A model generated the notes under the pieces. It did not search any database. It worked only from the letters and a program-made list of their open reading frames with translations, and was not told the DNA's origin. Position numbers and translations under genes: made by a program. A stretch of DNA of 64,000 nt from an uncultured Tenacibaculum sp. (GTDB taxonomy: Bacteria; Bacteroidota; Bacteroidia; Flavobacteriales; Flavobacteriaceae). Shown here one piece after another: positions 1 through 7,683 of the stretch. The stretch is taken from the NCBI GenBank assembly GCA_947501615.1, contig CANMWK010000008.1, positions 124,001 through 188,000 on the forward strand. The letters are read 5' to 3'. Numbering within the stretch: position 1 is the stretch's first letter; each line of letters begins with the position of its first letter.

Positions 1-594
1 CAAATCTCCAGTTGATGAATTATTGGCAAGTGTAAATCCTGATACTGGAATAGAGAAACTCACACTAATTTTATCTGTAGTCGTAATAGGAGCAACAAAA
101 TTATCAGACAAAACTGCCTCTTCTACTGTAAAAGTTGCCACACCGTTTTCCACAATTACATTCATTTTTTCTGTTGGTCTTGAATTTATAAAAGGTGTGT
201 ACCAAACCTCTGACACCAAATTTGCTGTATTAAAATAATACTCCCCTTCCTCTAAGTCAAAATTTGGTTCTTCTCTATGATTAAAAGTTATATTTTGAGT
301 TGGTAATACTGTTACCATAAAGTCAATTTTATTACCCCAATCGGGATTTTGTAAACTTGTTGGAAATTTTTCAGAAACAGTTAACGTATAATACCCCTGT
401 TCTGTATCATGTATTGTATAATAGTTTAAAACTCCTGTAACATTTGTTGAAGACACAGTATTTTTAGACAGATTAGAAGTCGGTGGAGATGGGGGCGCAT
501 CTTCTATATTCTCTTCATTTTCTAAACTTGTACATGCCATGTTAAAAATTAACACACATAAAAATAATACATTAAATAGTTTATTGTTTTTCAT
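1..594 (-). CDS. Lipoprotein of unknown function, C-terminus cut by window edge
   Basis: An open frame runs from an ATG at 594 down to base 1 with no stop, giving 198 visible residues. The product starts with Lys and Asn, then a hydrophobic stretch and Met-Ala-Cys about 20 residues in, which is a plausible lipobox. After the Cys comes an acidic, Pro/Ser-rich linker and then beta-strand-like sequence rich in Thr, Val and Asn. I do not recognise a family. The likely location is the outer membrane or cell surface. The gene continues beyond the window, so its full length and domains are unknown. Confidence 0.75.
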   Translation of the reverse strand, partial: MKNNKLFNVLFLCVLIFNMACTSLENEENIEDAPPSPPTSNLSKNTVSSTNVTGVLNYYTIHDTEQGYYTLTVSEKFPTSLQNPDWGNKIDFMVTVLPTQNITFNHREEPNFDLEEGEYYFNTANLVSEVWYTPFINSRPTEKMNVIVENGVATFTVEEAVLSDNFVAPITTTDKISVSFSIPVSGFTLANNSSTGDL

Positions 595-646
595 TTTGAT
601 CACATTTTTAAAGTGTTGAAATAATTAAGTTACATTTAAAAGAGAC

Positions 647-1186
647 TTATTTTATTTCTCCAGATTTTTCTGCAAAATCTAACAGTATAGCTACTTTCTT
701 TCCTTTACCTTTTGCAATAGCATGCACAATTTTATATTCTGATTCTTTATCTGAATACACTTTGAAAAATTTAATCTTGTATTTTGCTCCTTCTTTAGAG
801 GCTGACAATGCATTTTCATCTACATAAGAAGGACTTACTGCTTCTGCAGCTAATTGATTTAAAGCAGAACTTACCAATTCGCTGTTTGCTATTGAATTTA
901 CGGTTTTAACAGTATTAGCCACATTTTGAACACTACTTACATTCATTGTTCTAACATCTCTAACTGTATTCATGGCTTTAGCAACATTACCTAAGGATAA
1001 CATCGATTTTTTTACATATACATAAGCAAATTTATCTTCATTACTTGCTTTGTTTAGTGTAATAATGTCTCCTACAGAAAATGTTGTTCCGTTTACAGTT
1101 TTTTGAGTTTCTTTTGATTTTTCTCCTTTAATTTGAGCAAAAGTAATTAGTGGAAAAACCAATAATAATAACATAATTTTTTTCAT
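647..1186 (-). CDS. Small secreted protein of unknown function
   Basis: 179 residues with a clear Sec signal peptide (MKKIMLLLLVFPLITFAQ, then IKGEK). The mature part is polar, with an Asn/Val/Thr/Ala-rich amphipathic middle region (about residues 65-115) and a basic C-terminus. No Cys follows the hydrophobic core, so it is probably periplasmic or exported rather than a lipoprotein. It lies 52 bp downstream of the truncated lipoprotein's start, on the same strand, and may be cotranscribed with it. I do not recognise a family. Confidence 0.7.
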   Translation of the reverse strand: MKKIMLLLLVFPLITFAQIKGEKSKETQKTVNGTTFSVGDIITLNKASNEDKFAYVYVKKSMLSLGNVAKAMNTVRDVRTMNVSSVQNVANTVKTVNSIANSELVSSALNQLAAEAVSPSYVDENALSASKEGAKYKIKFFKVYSDKESEYKIVHAIAKGKGKKVAILLDFAEKSGEIK

Positions 1187-1237
1187 GATTTAATCGTTTT
1201 TATTTTTAAAAAACAGCATTTATCCATTTTTGTTGAT

Positions 1238-1298
1238 ATGCCCTAGAAACTAAAATGAATGAAATACTGTTTAAAAAATGTCGTTATTCCTAGGGCAT
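1238..1298. repeat. Inverted repeat in the 647-1186 upstream region
   Basis: ATGCCCTAG at 1238-1246 is matched by CTAGGGCAT at 1290-1298. The two 9-bp arms are separated by 43 bp. They lie between the response regulator stop (1384) and the start of the small secreted protein (1186). The arms could form a long-loop hairpin or be a split protein-binding site. No T-tract follows closely enough to call a terminator. Confidence 0.35.
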
Positions 1299-1383
1299 TA
1301 AAAACAACATTTCAAAAGTAAAAACCACTTTAAATCAATAAAATAGAGTAATCCACGTAATCCACTAAGGGAATTACCGTATA

Positions 1384-2040
1384 TTAACTTGCCAATCCAT
1401 TTTGAAAAGCAAATCTTATCAAGGAAGCCACATTATTAACCCCAATCTTTTTCATAATATTTGTACGATGAGTATCTACTGTTCTAGGACTAATAAATAG
1501 CTTTTCTCCTATTTGAGGGTTCGTATACCCTTGGGTTAAATAACCTATAATTTCTTTTTCACGATCTGTTAGTTGATGTATTAATGGCGACTTTTGAGTA
1601 TAGTTAATAATTGAAGTATTAGTAGTAGTAGTATTAAGTATGGCTTTTGTAACATCTGCAGTAAAGTAATCTTTACCATTGTATATGGTTTTTATTGCAA
1701 GCAGTAATTCATCAGTAGGAATAGTTTTTAACATATATCCTTTTACTCCTATAGCAATAAGCTCTCTTATTAGTGAAGCTTCTTGATGCATAGACAACAT
1801 AGCTACTTTTACTTGAGAGTAATGTTTGGTAATCTCTCTAGCACAATCAATTCCATTCATTTCGGGCATATCAATATCTAGTAAAACAACATCAATTAAA
1901 TTAGATTTTACAATTTCTAAAGCCTCTTTACCATTTGTAGCCATAGCTACAACTTTAAACTCAGGTTGATTTATAAAAGTGTTTTTAATTCCTTCTGCTA
2001 TTAAAGGATGATCATCTGCAATTAAAATTCGAATAGTCAT
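1384..2040 (-). CDS. NarL/FixJ-type response regulator
   Basis: 218 residues. The N-terminal receiver domain has an acidic pocket (ADD near residue 9) and phospho-acceptor Asp55 in VVLLDIDMPEMNG. The C-terminal LuxR-type helix-turn-helix begins at LTDREKEIIGYL, and its recognition region reads FISPRTVDTHR. I start at the ATG at 2040; a TTG two codons earlier also reads in frame but gives no better N-terminus. The stop of the upstream kinase overlaps this ATG (TAATG), which implies translational coupling. The protein is a cytoplasmic DNA-binding regulator that the adjacent kinase should phosphorylate. Its targets are not visible; the small secreted protein downstream is one candidate. Confidence 0.92.
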   Translation of the reverse strand: MTIRILIADDHPLIAEGIKNTFINQPEFKVVAMATNGKEALEIVKSNLIDVVLLDIDMPEMNGIDCAREITKHYSQVKVAMLSMHQEASLIRELIAIGVKGYMLKTIPTDELLLAIKTIYNGKDYFTADVTKAILNTTTTNTSIINYTQKSPLIHQLTDREKEIIGYLTQGYTNPQIGEKLFISPRTVDTHRTNIMKKIGVNNVASLIRFAFQNGLAS

Positions 2041-3965
2041 TAACAAGGTATTTTTATAGTTACAAGCGTTCCACTATTAGGGCTTGGTTCAAAATTCACT
2101 TGTCCATTTACCATATCTAATCGACTAGAAATATTTAATAAGCCAATCCCTTTTTTAGTATTTTCTTCTGCTATACCTACTCCATTATCTTCTACTATTA
2201 AAATAATAGTGCCTCCAGTTTTAAATAACTGTACACTAACCTCTGTAGCTTTGCTATGTTTAATGATATTATGAACTAGTTCTTGTATAACTCTGTATAT
2301 CGTGATTTCAACTTTTTGAAGTAGTCTTTTTTCAATATTAAAATGCTCAAAACTATTATGAATAGATAATTGCCCTAAACTACCATCCAATAAATCATAT
2401 ATCGCTGGTATTATACCTAATTCATTTAGTGCTCTAGGCATCATTTGATGAGAAATATTACGTAACTCTTGATTAGAATCTTCTAGGTTTTTTAATAGTG
2501 CTTTTGATTCTGGTTTATCTAAAACTTTTAATTTCCCTAAGACATTCCTAGATTTCAAAATTACACTTCCAATTTGTTGTACAACCCCATCGTGTAACTC
2601 TCTTGCAATTCTCGATCGTTCTTTTTCTTCTGCTTGAATAATTGCTTGTAAACCTACTTCTTTCTCTTTGGCTATAGCTAGTATGTGCTTTCTTCTATTT
2701 CTTTGTATAAATGAGTAACCTAGTAATATTAAAACTCCTATACTTGCAATTAAGCTGTACGAAAACTGTTTTTGTTTATTTAGTTTTAACTCAGTTATTG
2801 CTTTATCTGCTTTAGTTTGTAATAACTCTTTTTCTTTTTTCTCAGTTTGATATTTTATCTCTGTTCTCGCCATTACTTCTGCTACATCTCCTCCATAAAT
2901 TTGCTCTTGAATTTTAGAGTGTTGTAAAAAATAATAATTCGCACTATCTATTTCACGTTGATACATTTTTAATCTAGAAAGAATTTCATATACCTCGCTT
3001 AATTGATCTTTAGATTTTATGTTTGTTGCAATGCTTTTTGCTTTTACTATAGCACTATAAGAATCTTTTACATTCCTATTAAGTAACTGCAAACTCCCAA
3101 TATTAATTAGACAACTTGTTATACCCAAATCATTTTTTTCTGCCTCTCTAATTTTTTTTGACTTCAAAAATAATTTCAAAGCTTTCTTATATACCCCTCT
3201 ATCTTTAAGCCACCCTGCATAATTATTATATAAAGCCCCAAGCCTATACATTTTCTCATTTTCTTCTGCTAACTGAATGGAAAGTTTATAATATTGTTCT
3301 GCTTTTTTATGATGTAATAAAGCATATAAATTTGCTATATTTCCATAAGAATCAATTAATCCATCTTTATCTCCAATACTATCTCTTAACTTTGAAATAG
3401 ATAGATGTTGTTTTAATGCTTTTTCATATTGACGCAAACCTCTAAAAATATTTGCTATGTTATTTTTGGAATGAAGGATGTAAGGCATTATTTTTTTCTT
3501 TTCAAAAATTTTTAATGCCTCTATATTATAATGTAGTGCAGAATCTAAATTGTATGTGTTTTGATACACAAGACCTATTTTACTATACAAAGCCCCAATT
3601 CTAATACTGTCGTTTATTCTTTTCCGTATAGAGAGTGCTCTTCTATAATAATTTAAGGCAGTATCATATTTACCAATATCTGCGTAAATAATTCCTAAAT
3701 CATTATAGGATTGTGCTTCTCCTAAAGTTTCATTAGTTTTTTTAGCTAATTCATTTGCTTTCTTTCCATAATTAAGAGCAGAATCTACATGTATCCTTCT
3801 ATAATACCAACACAAATCAGACAAGTATTGTATTCTAAGAGAATCTGATAATTTGTGCTTTAGCTGAAGTTTAATACTATCTATCAACTCTTTTTGATGC
3901 TGTGCGACTGAGCTTTCCACAAGAAAAAAGAAGCATATTATTAATACATATAACTTTATCTTCAT
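2040..3965 (-). CDS. TPR-containing sensor histidine kinase (HisKA_3 type)
   Basis: 641 residues. An N-terminal signal peptide or anchor (about 1-21) is followed by tetratricopeptide repeats over roughly residues 35-370, a coiled coil, and one membrane segment near 400-420. The cytoplasmic dimerisation/phosphotransfer domain contains the phospho-accepting His in ERSRIARELHDGVVQQIG. The HATPase domain has the G box EDNGVGIAEEN and GIGLLNI. This is the usual Bacteroidota design with a periplasmic TPR sensor. It forms an operon with the response regulator whose start codon overlaps this stop. The signal sensed is unknown. A -7-like TAACTTTG box sits only 5 bases before the ATG, so the true transcript start is unclear. 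Confidence 0.92.
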   Translation of the reverse strand: MKIKLYVLIICFFFLVESSVAQHQKELIDSIKLQLKHKLSDSLRIQYLSDLCWYYRRIHVDSALNYGKKANELAKKTNETLGEAQSYNDLGIIYADIGKYDTALNYYRRALSIRKRINDSIRIGALYSKIGLVYQNTYNLDSALHYNIEALKIFEKKKIMPYILHSKNNIANIFRGLRQYEKALKQHLSISKLRDSIGDKDGLIDSYGNIANLYALLHHKKAEQYYKLSIQLAEENEKMYRLGALYNNYAGWLKDRGVYKKALKLFLKSKKIREAEKNDLGITSCLINIGSLQLLNRNVKDSYSAIVKAKSIATNIKSKDQLSEVYEILSRLKMYQREIDSANYYFLQHSKIQEQIYGGDVAEVMARTEIKYQTEKKEKELLQTKADKAITELKLNKQKQFSYSLIASIGVLILLGYSFIQRNRRKHILAIAKEKEVGLQAIIQAEEKERSRIARELHDGVVQQIGSVILKSRNVLGKLKVLDKPESKALLKNLEDSNQELRNISHQMMPRALNELGIIPAIYDLLDGSLGQLSIHNSFEHFNIEKRLLQKVEITIYRVIQELVHNIIKHSKATEVSVQLFKTGGTIILIVEDNGVGIAEENTKKGIGLLNISSRLDMVNGQVNFEPSPNSGTLVTIKIPC

Positions 3966-4030
3966 TCTACAAAGTTATTTCTTATGGTAGCTCAACAAAT
4001 ACCTATGTTTAGGTAAAGAAGTCAAAAAAG

Positions 4031-4066
4031 AAAGCTACCTAAAACGAGTTTTAGATAGCCTCTTTT
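4031..4066. terminator. Stem-loop terminator, possibly bidirectional
   Basis: GCTACCTAAAAC at 4034-4045 pairs with GTTTTAGATAGC with one mismatch and a short loop. T-rich flanks occur on both strands: CTCTTTTTG on the plus strand, TTTCTTTTTTG on the minus strand. It would end minus-strand transcripts coming from the tetR region before they reach the kinase gene. Confidence 0.6.
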
Positions 4067-4302
4067 TGCTTATACCTGTCTTCGAAAATCGTAAACTTTT
4101 TAATTCTTTTTAGAAGTTTGTTTGTTTAAAAATGTTTGTACAATATTTTCAAATAGTTTAAGCACGCCTTCAACCTTAGTTCTAGAAGGCAACGTTAACA
4201 AATTAAAATACACTAAAGAACTAATTTAGTTTGGTTAAGCTCTATTCGAGCTAGTTTTATTCTATGTTCAACAATAAACATAACTGGGATTAATTTAAAT
4301 TT
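4067..4302. other. Gene-free stretch between tetR operator-like site and terminator
   Basis: No convincing gene is present. On the minus strand there is a 22-codon ATG frame (4281-4213). An overlapping stretch in another frame reads LPSRTKVEGVLKLFENIVQ and ends in a stop at about 4100. Both are short, but the second looks protein-like. With the operator-like site on one side and a terminator on the other, the stretch could be the remains of a TetR-controlled gene or a short regulated transcript. This is weak evidence. Confidence 0.3.
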
Positions 4303-4316
4303 ATACCAATCGGTAT
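4303..4316. promoter_or_regulatory. Second TetR operator-like palindrome
   Basis: ATACCAATCGGTAT is a near-palindrome (6 of 7 half-site positions). It closely matches the core of the perfect palindrome upstream of the tetR gene. It lies just beyond the tetR 3' end, with A/T-rich flanks like those of the upstream site. The natural reading is a second binding site for the same regulator. Confidence 0.55.
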
Positions 4317-4334
4317 ATTTTTTTTCAAAAAAAT

Positions 4335-4928
4335 TTATTTTTTCAATTCTCTAATAATTATATCTTTCATTACATCAGCTAAATCAAAAAGATAGCTTTC
4401 ATCTTTCATTATGTGCGACATGTATACCGCACCTTCAATCATATAAGAAAAACGCTTAGCATAAATTTCACTAACAATCTCACTTTTAATTTCATTAGCG
4501 TCTTTAGCTTTATCTATTAGTTTTGTAAATTTTTCCAAAATTCTTTCATTATATGATCTAACAAATTTTGAAATTGAATTTTGTTGATTGTCAGAGTCTA
4601 CACCAATATTTAGTATTGGGCATCCTCCAAATTTTTTACAGTAACTATAATAGTTTTTATAAAAACTAGAAACGTTAATTAATTTATCTAATGCTGTGTT
4701 CCCCTTTGCAACTTGTGCGTTTAAATCTTTTAAAACAGTTCTGATACAATATCGAAAAGCTTCAATTGCCAATTCTTCTTTGCTTTCAAAATGCCCATAA
4801 ATAGCCCCTTTTGTCAAACCCGCTGCTTGGGTAATTTTTGACAAACTCATTCCTGAGTATCCCTTTTTGTTAAATATGGGAGCAACTGTCTCTATTATAT
4901 GTAATCGTGTCTTCTCAGATTTCAACAT
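4335..4928 (-). CDS. TetR/AcrR family transcriptional regulator
   Basis: 197 residues from the ATG at 4928. A TTG three codons earlier is in frame but less likely. The N-terminal TetR helix-turn-helix spans about residues 5-52 and includes GYSGMSLSKITQAAGLTKGAIYGHF, quoted here in parts as GYSGMSLSKITQ and AGLTKGAIYGHFESKEEL. The C-terminal ligand-binding part resembles the TetR_C class with FGGCPILNIG. A perfect palindromic operator lies 17 bp before the ATG, so autorepression is likely. A second operator-like site sits past the stop. No efflux or enzyme gene follows it, which is unusual for this family. The ligand is unknown. Confidence 0.9.
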   Translation of the reverse strand: MLKSEKTRLHIIETVAPIFNKKGYSGMSLSKITQAAGLTKGAIYGHFESKEELAIEAFRYCIRTVLKDLNAQVAKGNTALDKLINVSSFYKNYYSYCKKFGGCPILNIGVDSDNQQNSISKFVRSYNERILEKFTKLIDKAKDANEIKSEIVSEIYAKRFSYMIEGAVYMSHIMKDESYLFDLADVMKDIIIRELKK

Positions 4929-4944
4929 ACATGACAAATATATA

Positions 4945-4968
4945 AAAATATACCAATTGGTATATTTT
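4945..4968. promoter_or_regulatory. Perfect 24-bp palindromic operator of tetR
   Basis: A perfect 24-bp palindrome whose core reads TATACCAATTGGTATA, flanked by AAA/TTT. It is 17 bp upstream of the tetR ATG and between tetR and the cystathionine enzyme gene, which is transcribed away from it. Its size and place fit a TetR dimer operator used for autoregulation. Confidence 0.75.
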
Positions 4969-5003
4969 TATTCCAAAAAAATTCCTCTAAATGAGGAACT
5001 TAT

Positions 5004-6155
5004 TTATAATTGAGCTAATGCTTGCTCTAAATCCATTAGTAAATCATCAATATCTTCTATACCTACACTTAATCTAATCAGGGAATCTGTGATACCAATT
5101 TTTAAACGTTCTTCTTCTGGAATAGAAGCATGAGTCATCGTTACAGGATGATTTACTAAACTTTCAACTCCGCCTAAAGACTCGGCAAGTGTAAATACTT
5201 TTGTGCTTTCTAAAAATTTAAACGCAGTCGCTTTATTTGAATCTTTAAATCGAAAAGAAACCATTCCTCCAAAATCTTTCATTTGCTTTTTTGCAACTTC
5301 GTGACCTTCATGACCTATAAAACCAGGATAAAAAACCTTTTCTATTTTATCATGCTGTTTTAAAAACTCAGCTATTTTTTTTCCATTTTCACAATGGCGT
5401 TGCATTCTAACATGTAACGTTTTAATTCCTCGTAAGGCCAAAAAAGAATCCATTGGTCCAGCTATAGCACCTGCAGCAAACTGAATAAAGTGTAGTTCTT
5501 TTGCTAAGTTTTTATCTTTCACCATTAAAGCACCCATTACAAGATCTGAATGTCCTCCTAAATATTTTGTTGCCGAGTGCATTACAATATCTGCTCCTAA
5601 ATCTAAAGGACGCTGTAAATAAGGAGTTGCAAACGTATTATCTACAGCAACTAATAGGTTTTTATTTACATTTTTCACAGCCAATGTTATAGCTTCAATA
5701 TCCGCAATTTTCATTAGCGGATTCGTAGGCGTTTCAATCCAAATTAATTTTGTTGCTGAAGAAATTGCTTCAACTACATTATTTGGATTATTCATATTTA
5801 CATACTGAAATTTTAATCCATATCTTTCAAACAATCTAGTAAACATTCTGTAAGTTCCGCCATACAAATCATCTCCAGCAATAACCTCATCTCCTGGTTT
5901 TAGTAATCGTAAAACACAATCTATCGCTGCTAAACCAGAAGCAAAAGCAAAACCACGAGTTCCGTTTTCTATAGATGCGAAGGCATTTTCTAAAGCTGTT
6001 CGTGTAGGATTTGCAGCTCTAGAATATTCATATCCTTTATTTTGTCCTGGGCTTGATTGCGCGTAAGTAGAAGTTTGAAAAATTGGAGTCATTACAGCAC
6101 CAGTAGCTTCCTCGTGCTGTTGACCTCCATGTATTGTTTTGGTATTAAATTTCAT
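5004..6155 (-). CDS. Cystathionine gamma-synthase / lyase family PLP enzyme
   Basis: 383 residues, full length for the Cys/Met metabolism PLP enzyme family. The PLP-binding Lys197 lies in SATKYLGGHSDLVMG. Other family motifs are YEYSRAANPTR, the glycine-rich FASGLAAID, and the substrate-side SLGGVESLVNHP near the C-terminus. Members make cystathionine from an acylated homoserine and cysteine, or cleave cystathionine; sequence alone does not separate the synthase from the gamma-lyase. The enzyme is cytoplasmic and uses pyridoxal phosphate. It lies 21 bp downstream of the DinB-like gene and is probably cotranscribed with it. No SAM-type riboswitch was seen upstream. Confidence 0.9.
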   Translation of the reverse strand: MKFNTKTIHGGQQHEEATGAVMTPIFQTSTYAQSSPGQNKGYEYSRAANPTRTALENAFASIENGTRGFAFASGLAAIDCVLRLLKPGDEVIAGDDLYGGTYRMFTRLFERYGLKFQYVNMNNPNNVVEAISSATKLIWIETPTNPLMKIADIEAITLAVKNVNKNLLVAVDNTFATPYLQRPLDLGADIVMHSATKYLGGHSDLVMGALMVKDKNLAKELHFIQFAAGAIAGPMDSFLALRGIKTLHVRMQRHCENGKKIAEFLKQHDKIEKVFYPGFIGHEGHEVAKKQMKDFGGMVSFRFKDSNKATAFKFLESTKVFTLAESLGGVESLVNHPVTMTHASIPEEERLKIGITDSLIRLSVGIEDIDDLLMDLEQALAQL

Positions 6156-6176
6156 CCGATCAATAAAAATTAGAAT

Positions 6177-6632
6177 CTAAACTAATTTTGATAACGCCAT
6201 TATCGTTCCTAAATGAATTCCTTCATGTAAATTATTAAATGCTAATGCATTTTCAATAGAACTTAACACATATCCTGTACTTGTTGGATATTCTGTATAT
6301 TCTTGAAAAATTCCTTCTTTGTAATCTTCTTCTAAAGTATCTGGTAATCCAGCTAATAATTCTTTTACCTCTTCGAATTCCTCTACTGACAATTCTTCCG
6401 ATGGAGAGGTTCCTTTTCTATATTTTTCAATTAAATCATCTGGAACTAAACATTGTAAACCTGATAATTTATAATGTAATAATTGCTGAGTAACTACTAA
6501 ATGTGCCACATTCCAAGCAATATTATTTTTAAAACCTTCTGGAATTTTATGCAATTGTTCGTGAGTTAACCCTTCTATTTTTTTTAATACTAGTTCTCTA
6601 GATTTTCTTAAAATATCAAATTGTGTATTCAT
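6177..6632 (-). CDS. DinB-like four-helix protein
   Basis: 151 residues with the DinB/YfiT-like pattern: an N-terminal helix (FDILRKSRELVLKKIEGL), WNVAHLVVTQQLLHYK with the first metal-site His, and a C-terminal HEGIHLGTIMAL with two more. Three spaced His residues fit the divalent-metal site of this superfamily, some of which are thiol-dependent transferases. The substrate is unknown. It is cytoplasmic, with no signal peptide, and is the first gene of a likely two-gene unit with the cystathionine enzyme. A thiol-related role would fit that neighbour, but this is inference. Confidence 0.8.
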   Translation of the reverse strand: MNTQFDILRKSRELVLKKIEGLTHEQLHKIPEGFKNNIAWNVAHLVVTQQLLHYKLSGLQCLVPDDLIEKYRKGTSPSEELSVEEFEEVKELLAGLPDTLEEDYKEGIFQEYTEYPTSTGYVLSSIENALAFNNLHEGIHLGTIMALSKLV

Positions 6633-6678
6633 TTTCTGGCTATTTTAGCGCATATAAAGATACAATATTAGACGTTAG

Positions 6679-6705
6679 ATATCAGAAATGAAATATCAGA
6701 AATGA
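6679..6705. repeat. Short tandem duplication upstream of the ArsC-like gene
   Basis: ATATCAGAAATGA occurs at 6679-6691 and again at 6693-6705, a 14-bp tandem unit in the divergent intergenic region. It could be a chance duplication or a double binding site. Confidence 0.4.
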
Positions 6706-6750
6706 GAAAGTTAACTAACGACTAATAACCGATAATTAATAATTTAATAA

Positions 6751-7098
6751 ATGAATAAAGTTTATTTTTTACAAACTTGTGATACTTGTAGAAGAATTTT
6801 AAAAGAAGTAAATCTAGAAGGCTTTGAAAAACAAGAAATAAAGTCGAATCCGATTACTGCAGCTCAACTAGAAGAGTTATACAGTTTCTCTAAAAGTTAC
6901 GAAGGTCTTTTTAATAAGAGAGCGAAGTTATATAGGGAAATGGATTTAAAAAACCAGCACTTGGTTGAGGATGATTACAAGCAATACATTTTAGATGAGT
7001 ATACCTTTTTAAAGCGTCCTGTTTTTATTGTTGATGATGAAATTTTTGTTGGAAACAGTAAAAAAACTATTGAAAGTTTACAAGAAAAGCTTCATTAA
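6751..7098 (+). CDS. ArsC/Spx-family thioredoxin-fold protein
   Basis: 115 residues, the usual size of the family. The N-terminal YFLQTCDTCRRILKEV carries a CxxC motif in the position of the ArsC/Spx active site. The middle has FNKRAKLYREMDLK, and the C-terminal part KRPVFIVDDEIFVGNSKK resembles the family's RPI region. Classical arsenate reductases have a single Cys with three Arg; here the CxxC suggests a redox or Spx/YffB-like role rather than proven arsenate reduction. No ars genes are nearby. It is transcribed alone, and a terminator overlaps its stop codon. Confidence 0.8.
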   Translation: MNKVYFLQTCDTCRRILKEVNLEGFEKQEIKSNPITAAQLEELYSFSKSYEGLFNKRAKLYREMDLKNQHLVEDDYKQYILDEYTFLKRPVFIVDDEIFVGNSKKTIESLQEKLH

Positions 7099-7115
7099 CA
7101 TGAAGCTTTTCTTTT
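7084..7115 (+). terminator. Rho-independent terminator of the ArsC-like gene
   Basis: GAAAAGCTTCA / TGAAGCTTTTC forms a perfect stem around the loop TTAACA, followed by TTTTG. The left arm lies inside the last codons of the ArsC-like gene and the stop codon is in the loop. Confidence 0.75.
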
Positions 7116-7162
7116 GTTGACACTAAACAATCAACGACTAAAAATTTCGTGTAAAGTGCAAG

Positions 7163-7627
7163 TTACTTAGCTTTAATTTTGGTTACAACCGATGCTAATT
7201 CATCTTTTGTTAATGTAATTTTTAGTCCGATCATTACCATTTTTTCTTCATCGCTATTTGCTCTAATGATAATCTCTTTTACTAAATCTCCTTTTTCTAT
7301 AAAAAAGACTCCTGCTTTATCTTTTCCATCTCTAACTTTTACTAACGTTTTTAAACCCTTTCTTTTTGTAAATTTCTTGAAATTCTGTTCGGTCTTGTTA
7401 TTTTCATTATTAAAAATAACAATTTTACAGTGCTCTGCTTTTTTCATAAGCTCTTCAAATTCTTCTGAGTCTTCTTCATCTGAAAAGAAACTTCCTAAAG
7501 AAACAGGAACACTCATTGAAAATTGACTTTCCTCTTTATTCGCTTTGTAAAAATCTGAATATGCTGTTTTTTGTGCGGTAATCGTAAAAGCGATACCAAT
7601 TAAAATAGTGGTTATTAATCGTTTCAT
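7163..7627 (-). CDS. DUF4252-like secreted protein
   Basis: 154 residues with an N-terminal signal peptide (MKRLITTILIGIAFTITAQ). The mature part has the layout I associate with DUF4252 proteins of Bacteroidota: an N-terminal MSVPVSLGSF segment, an acidic stretch (about 50-65), alternating strand/helix sequence with VIFNNEN and TLVKVRDGKDKAGVFFIEKG, and a basic C-terminus. The function of the family is unknown. It lies 56 bp downstream of the DUF3089 gene on the same strand. The DUF assignment is from memory of the pattern and is moderate. Confidence 0.65.
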   Translation of the reverse strand: MKRLITTILIGIAFTITAQKTAYSDFYKANKEESQFSMSVPVSLGSFFSDEEDSEEFEELMKKAEHCKIVIFNNENNKTEQNFKKFTKRKGLKTLVKVRDGKDKAGVFFIEKGDLVKEIIIRANSDEEKMVMIGLKITLTKDELASVVTKIKAK

Positions 7628-7683
7628 AATACTTGGTTTTTGTAATGAAGACGACCCCTAGAATTTTTTGTTACAGGAAAATA

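Noticed and set aside
3970..3977. TAACTTTG as the kinase promoter on the minus strand
   Set aside because: It ends 5 bases before the ATG, leaving no room for a leader; a leaderless transcript is possible but not supported.
4213..4281. 22-codon ATG frame after the second operator-like site
   Set aside because: Too short and without any family similarity or ribosome-site evidence; recorded only as part of the gene-free stretch.
5004..6155. Possible SAM-type riboswitch control of the cystathionine enzyme
   Set aside because: Only 21 bp separate it from the upstream gene and no riboswitch-like fold was found before that gene.
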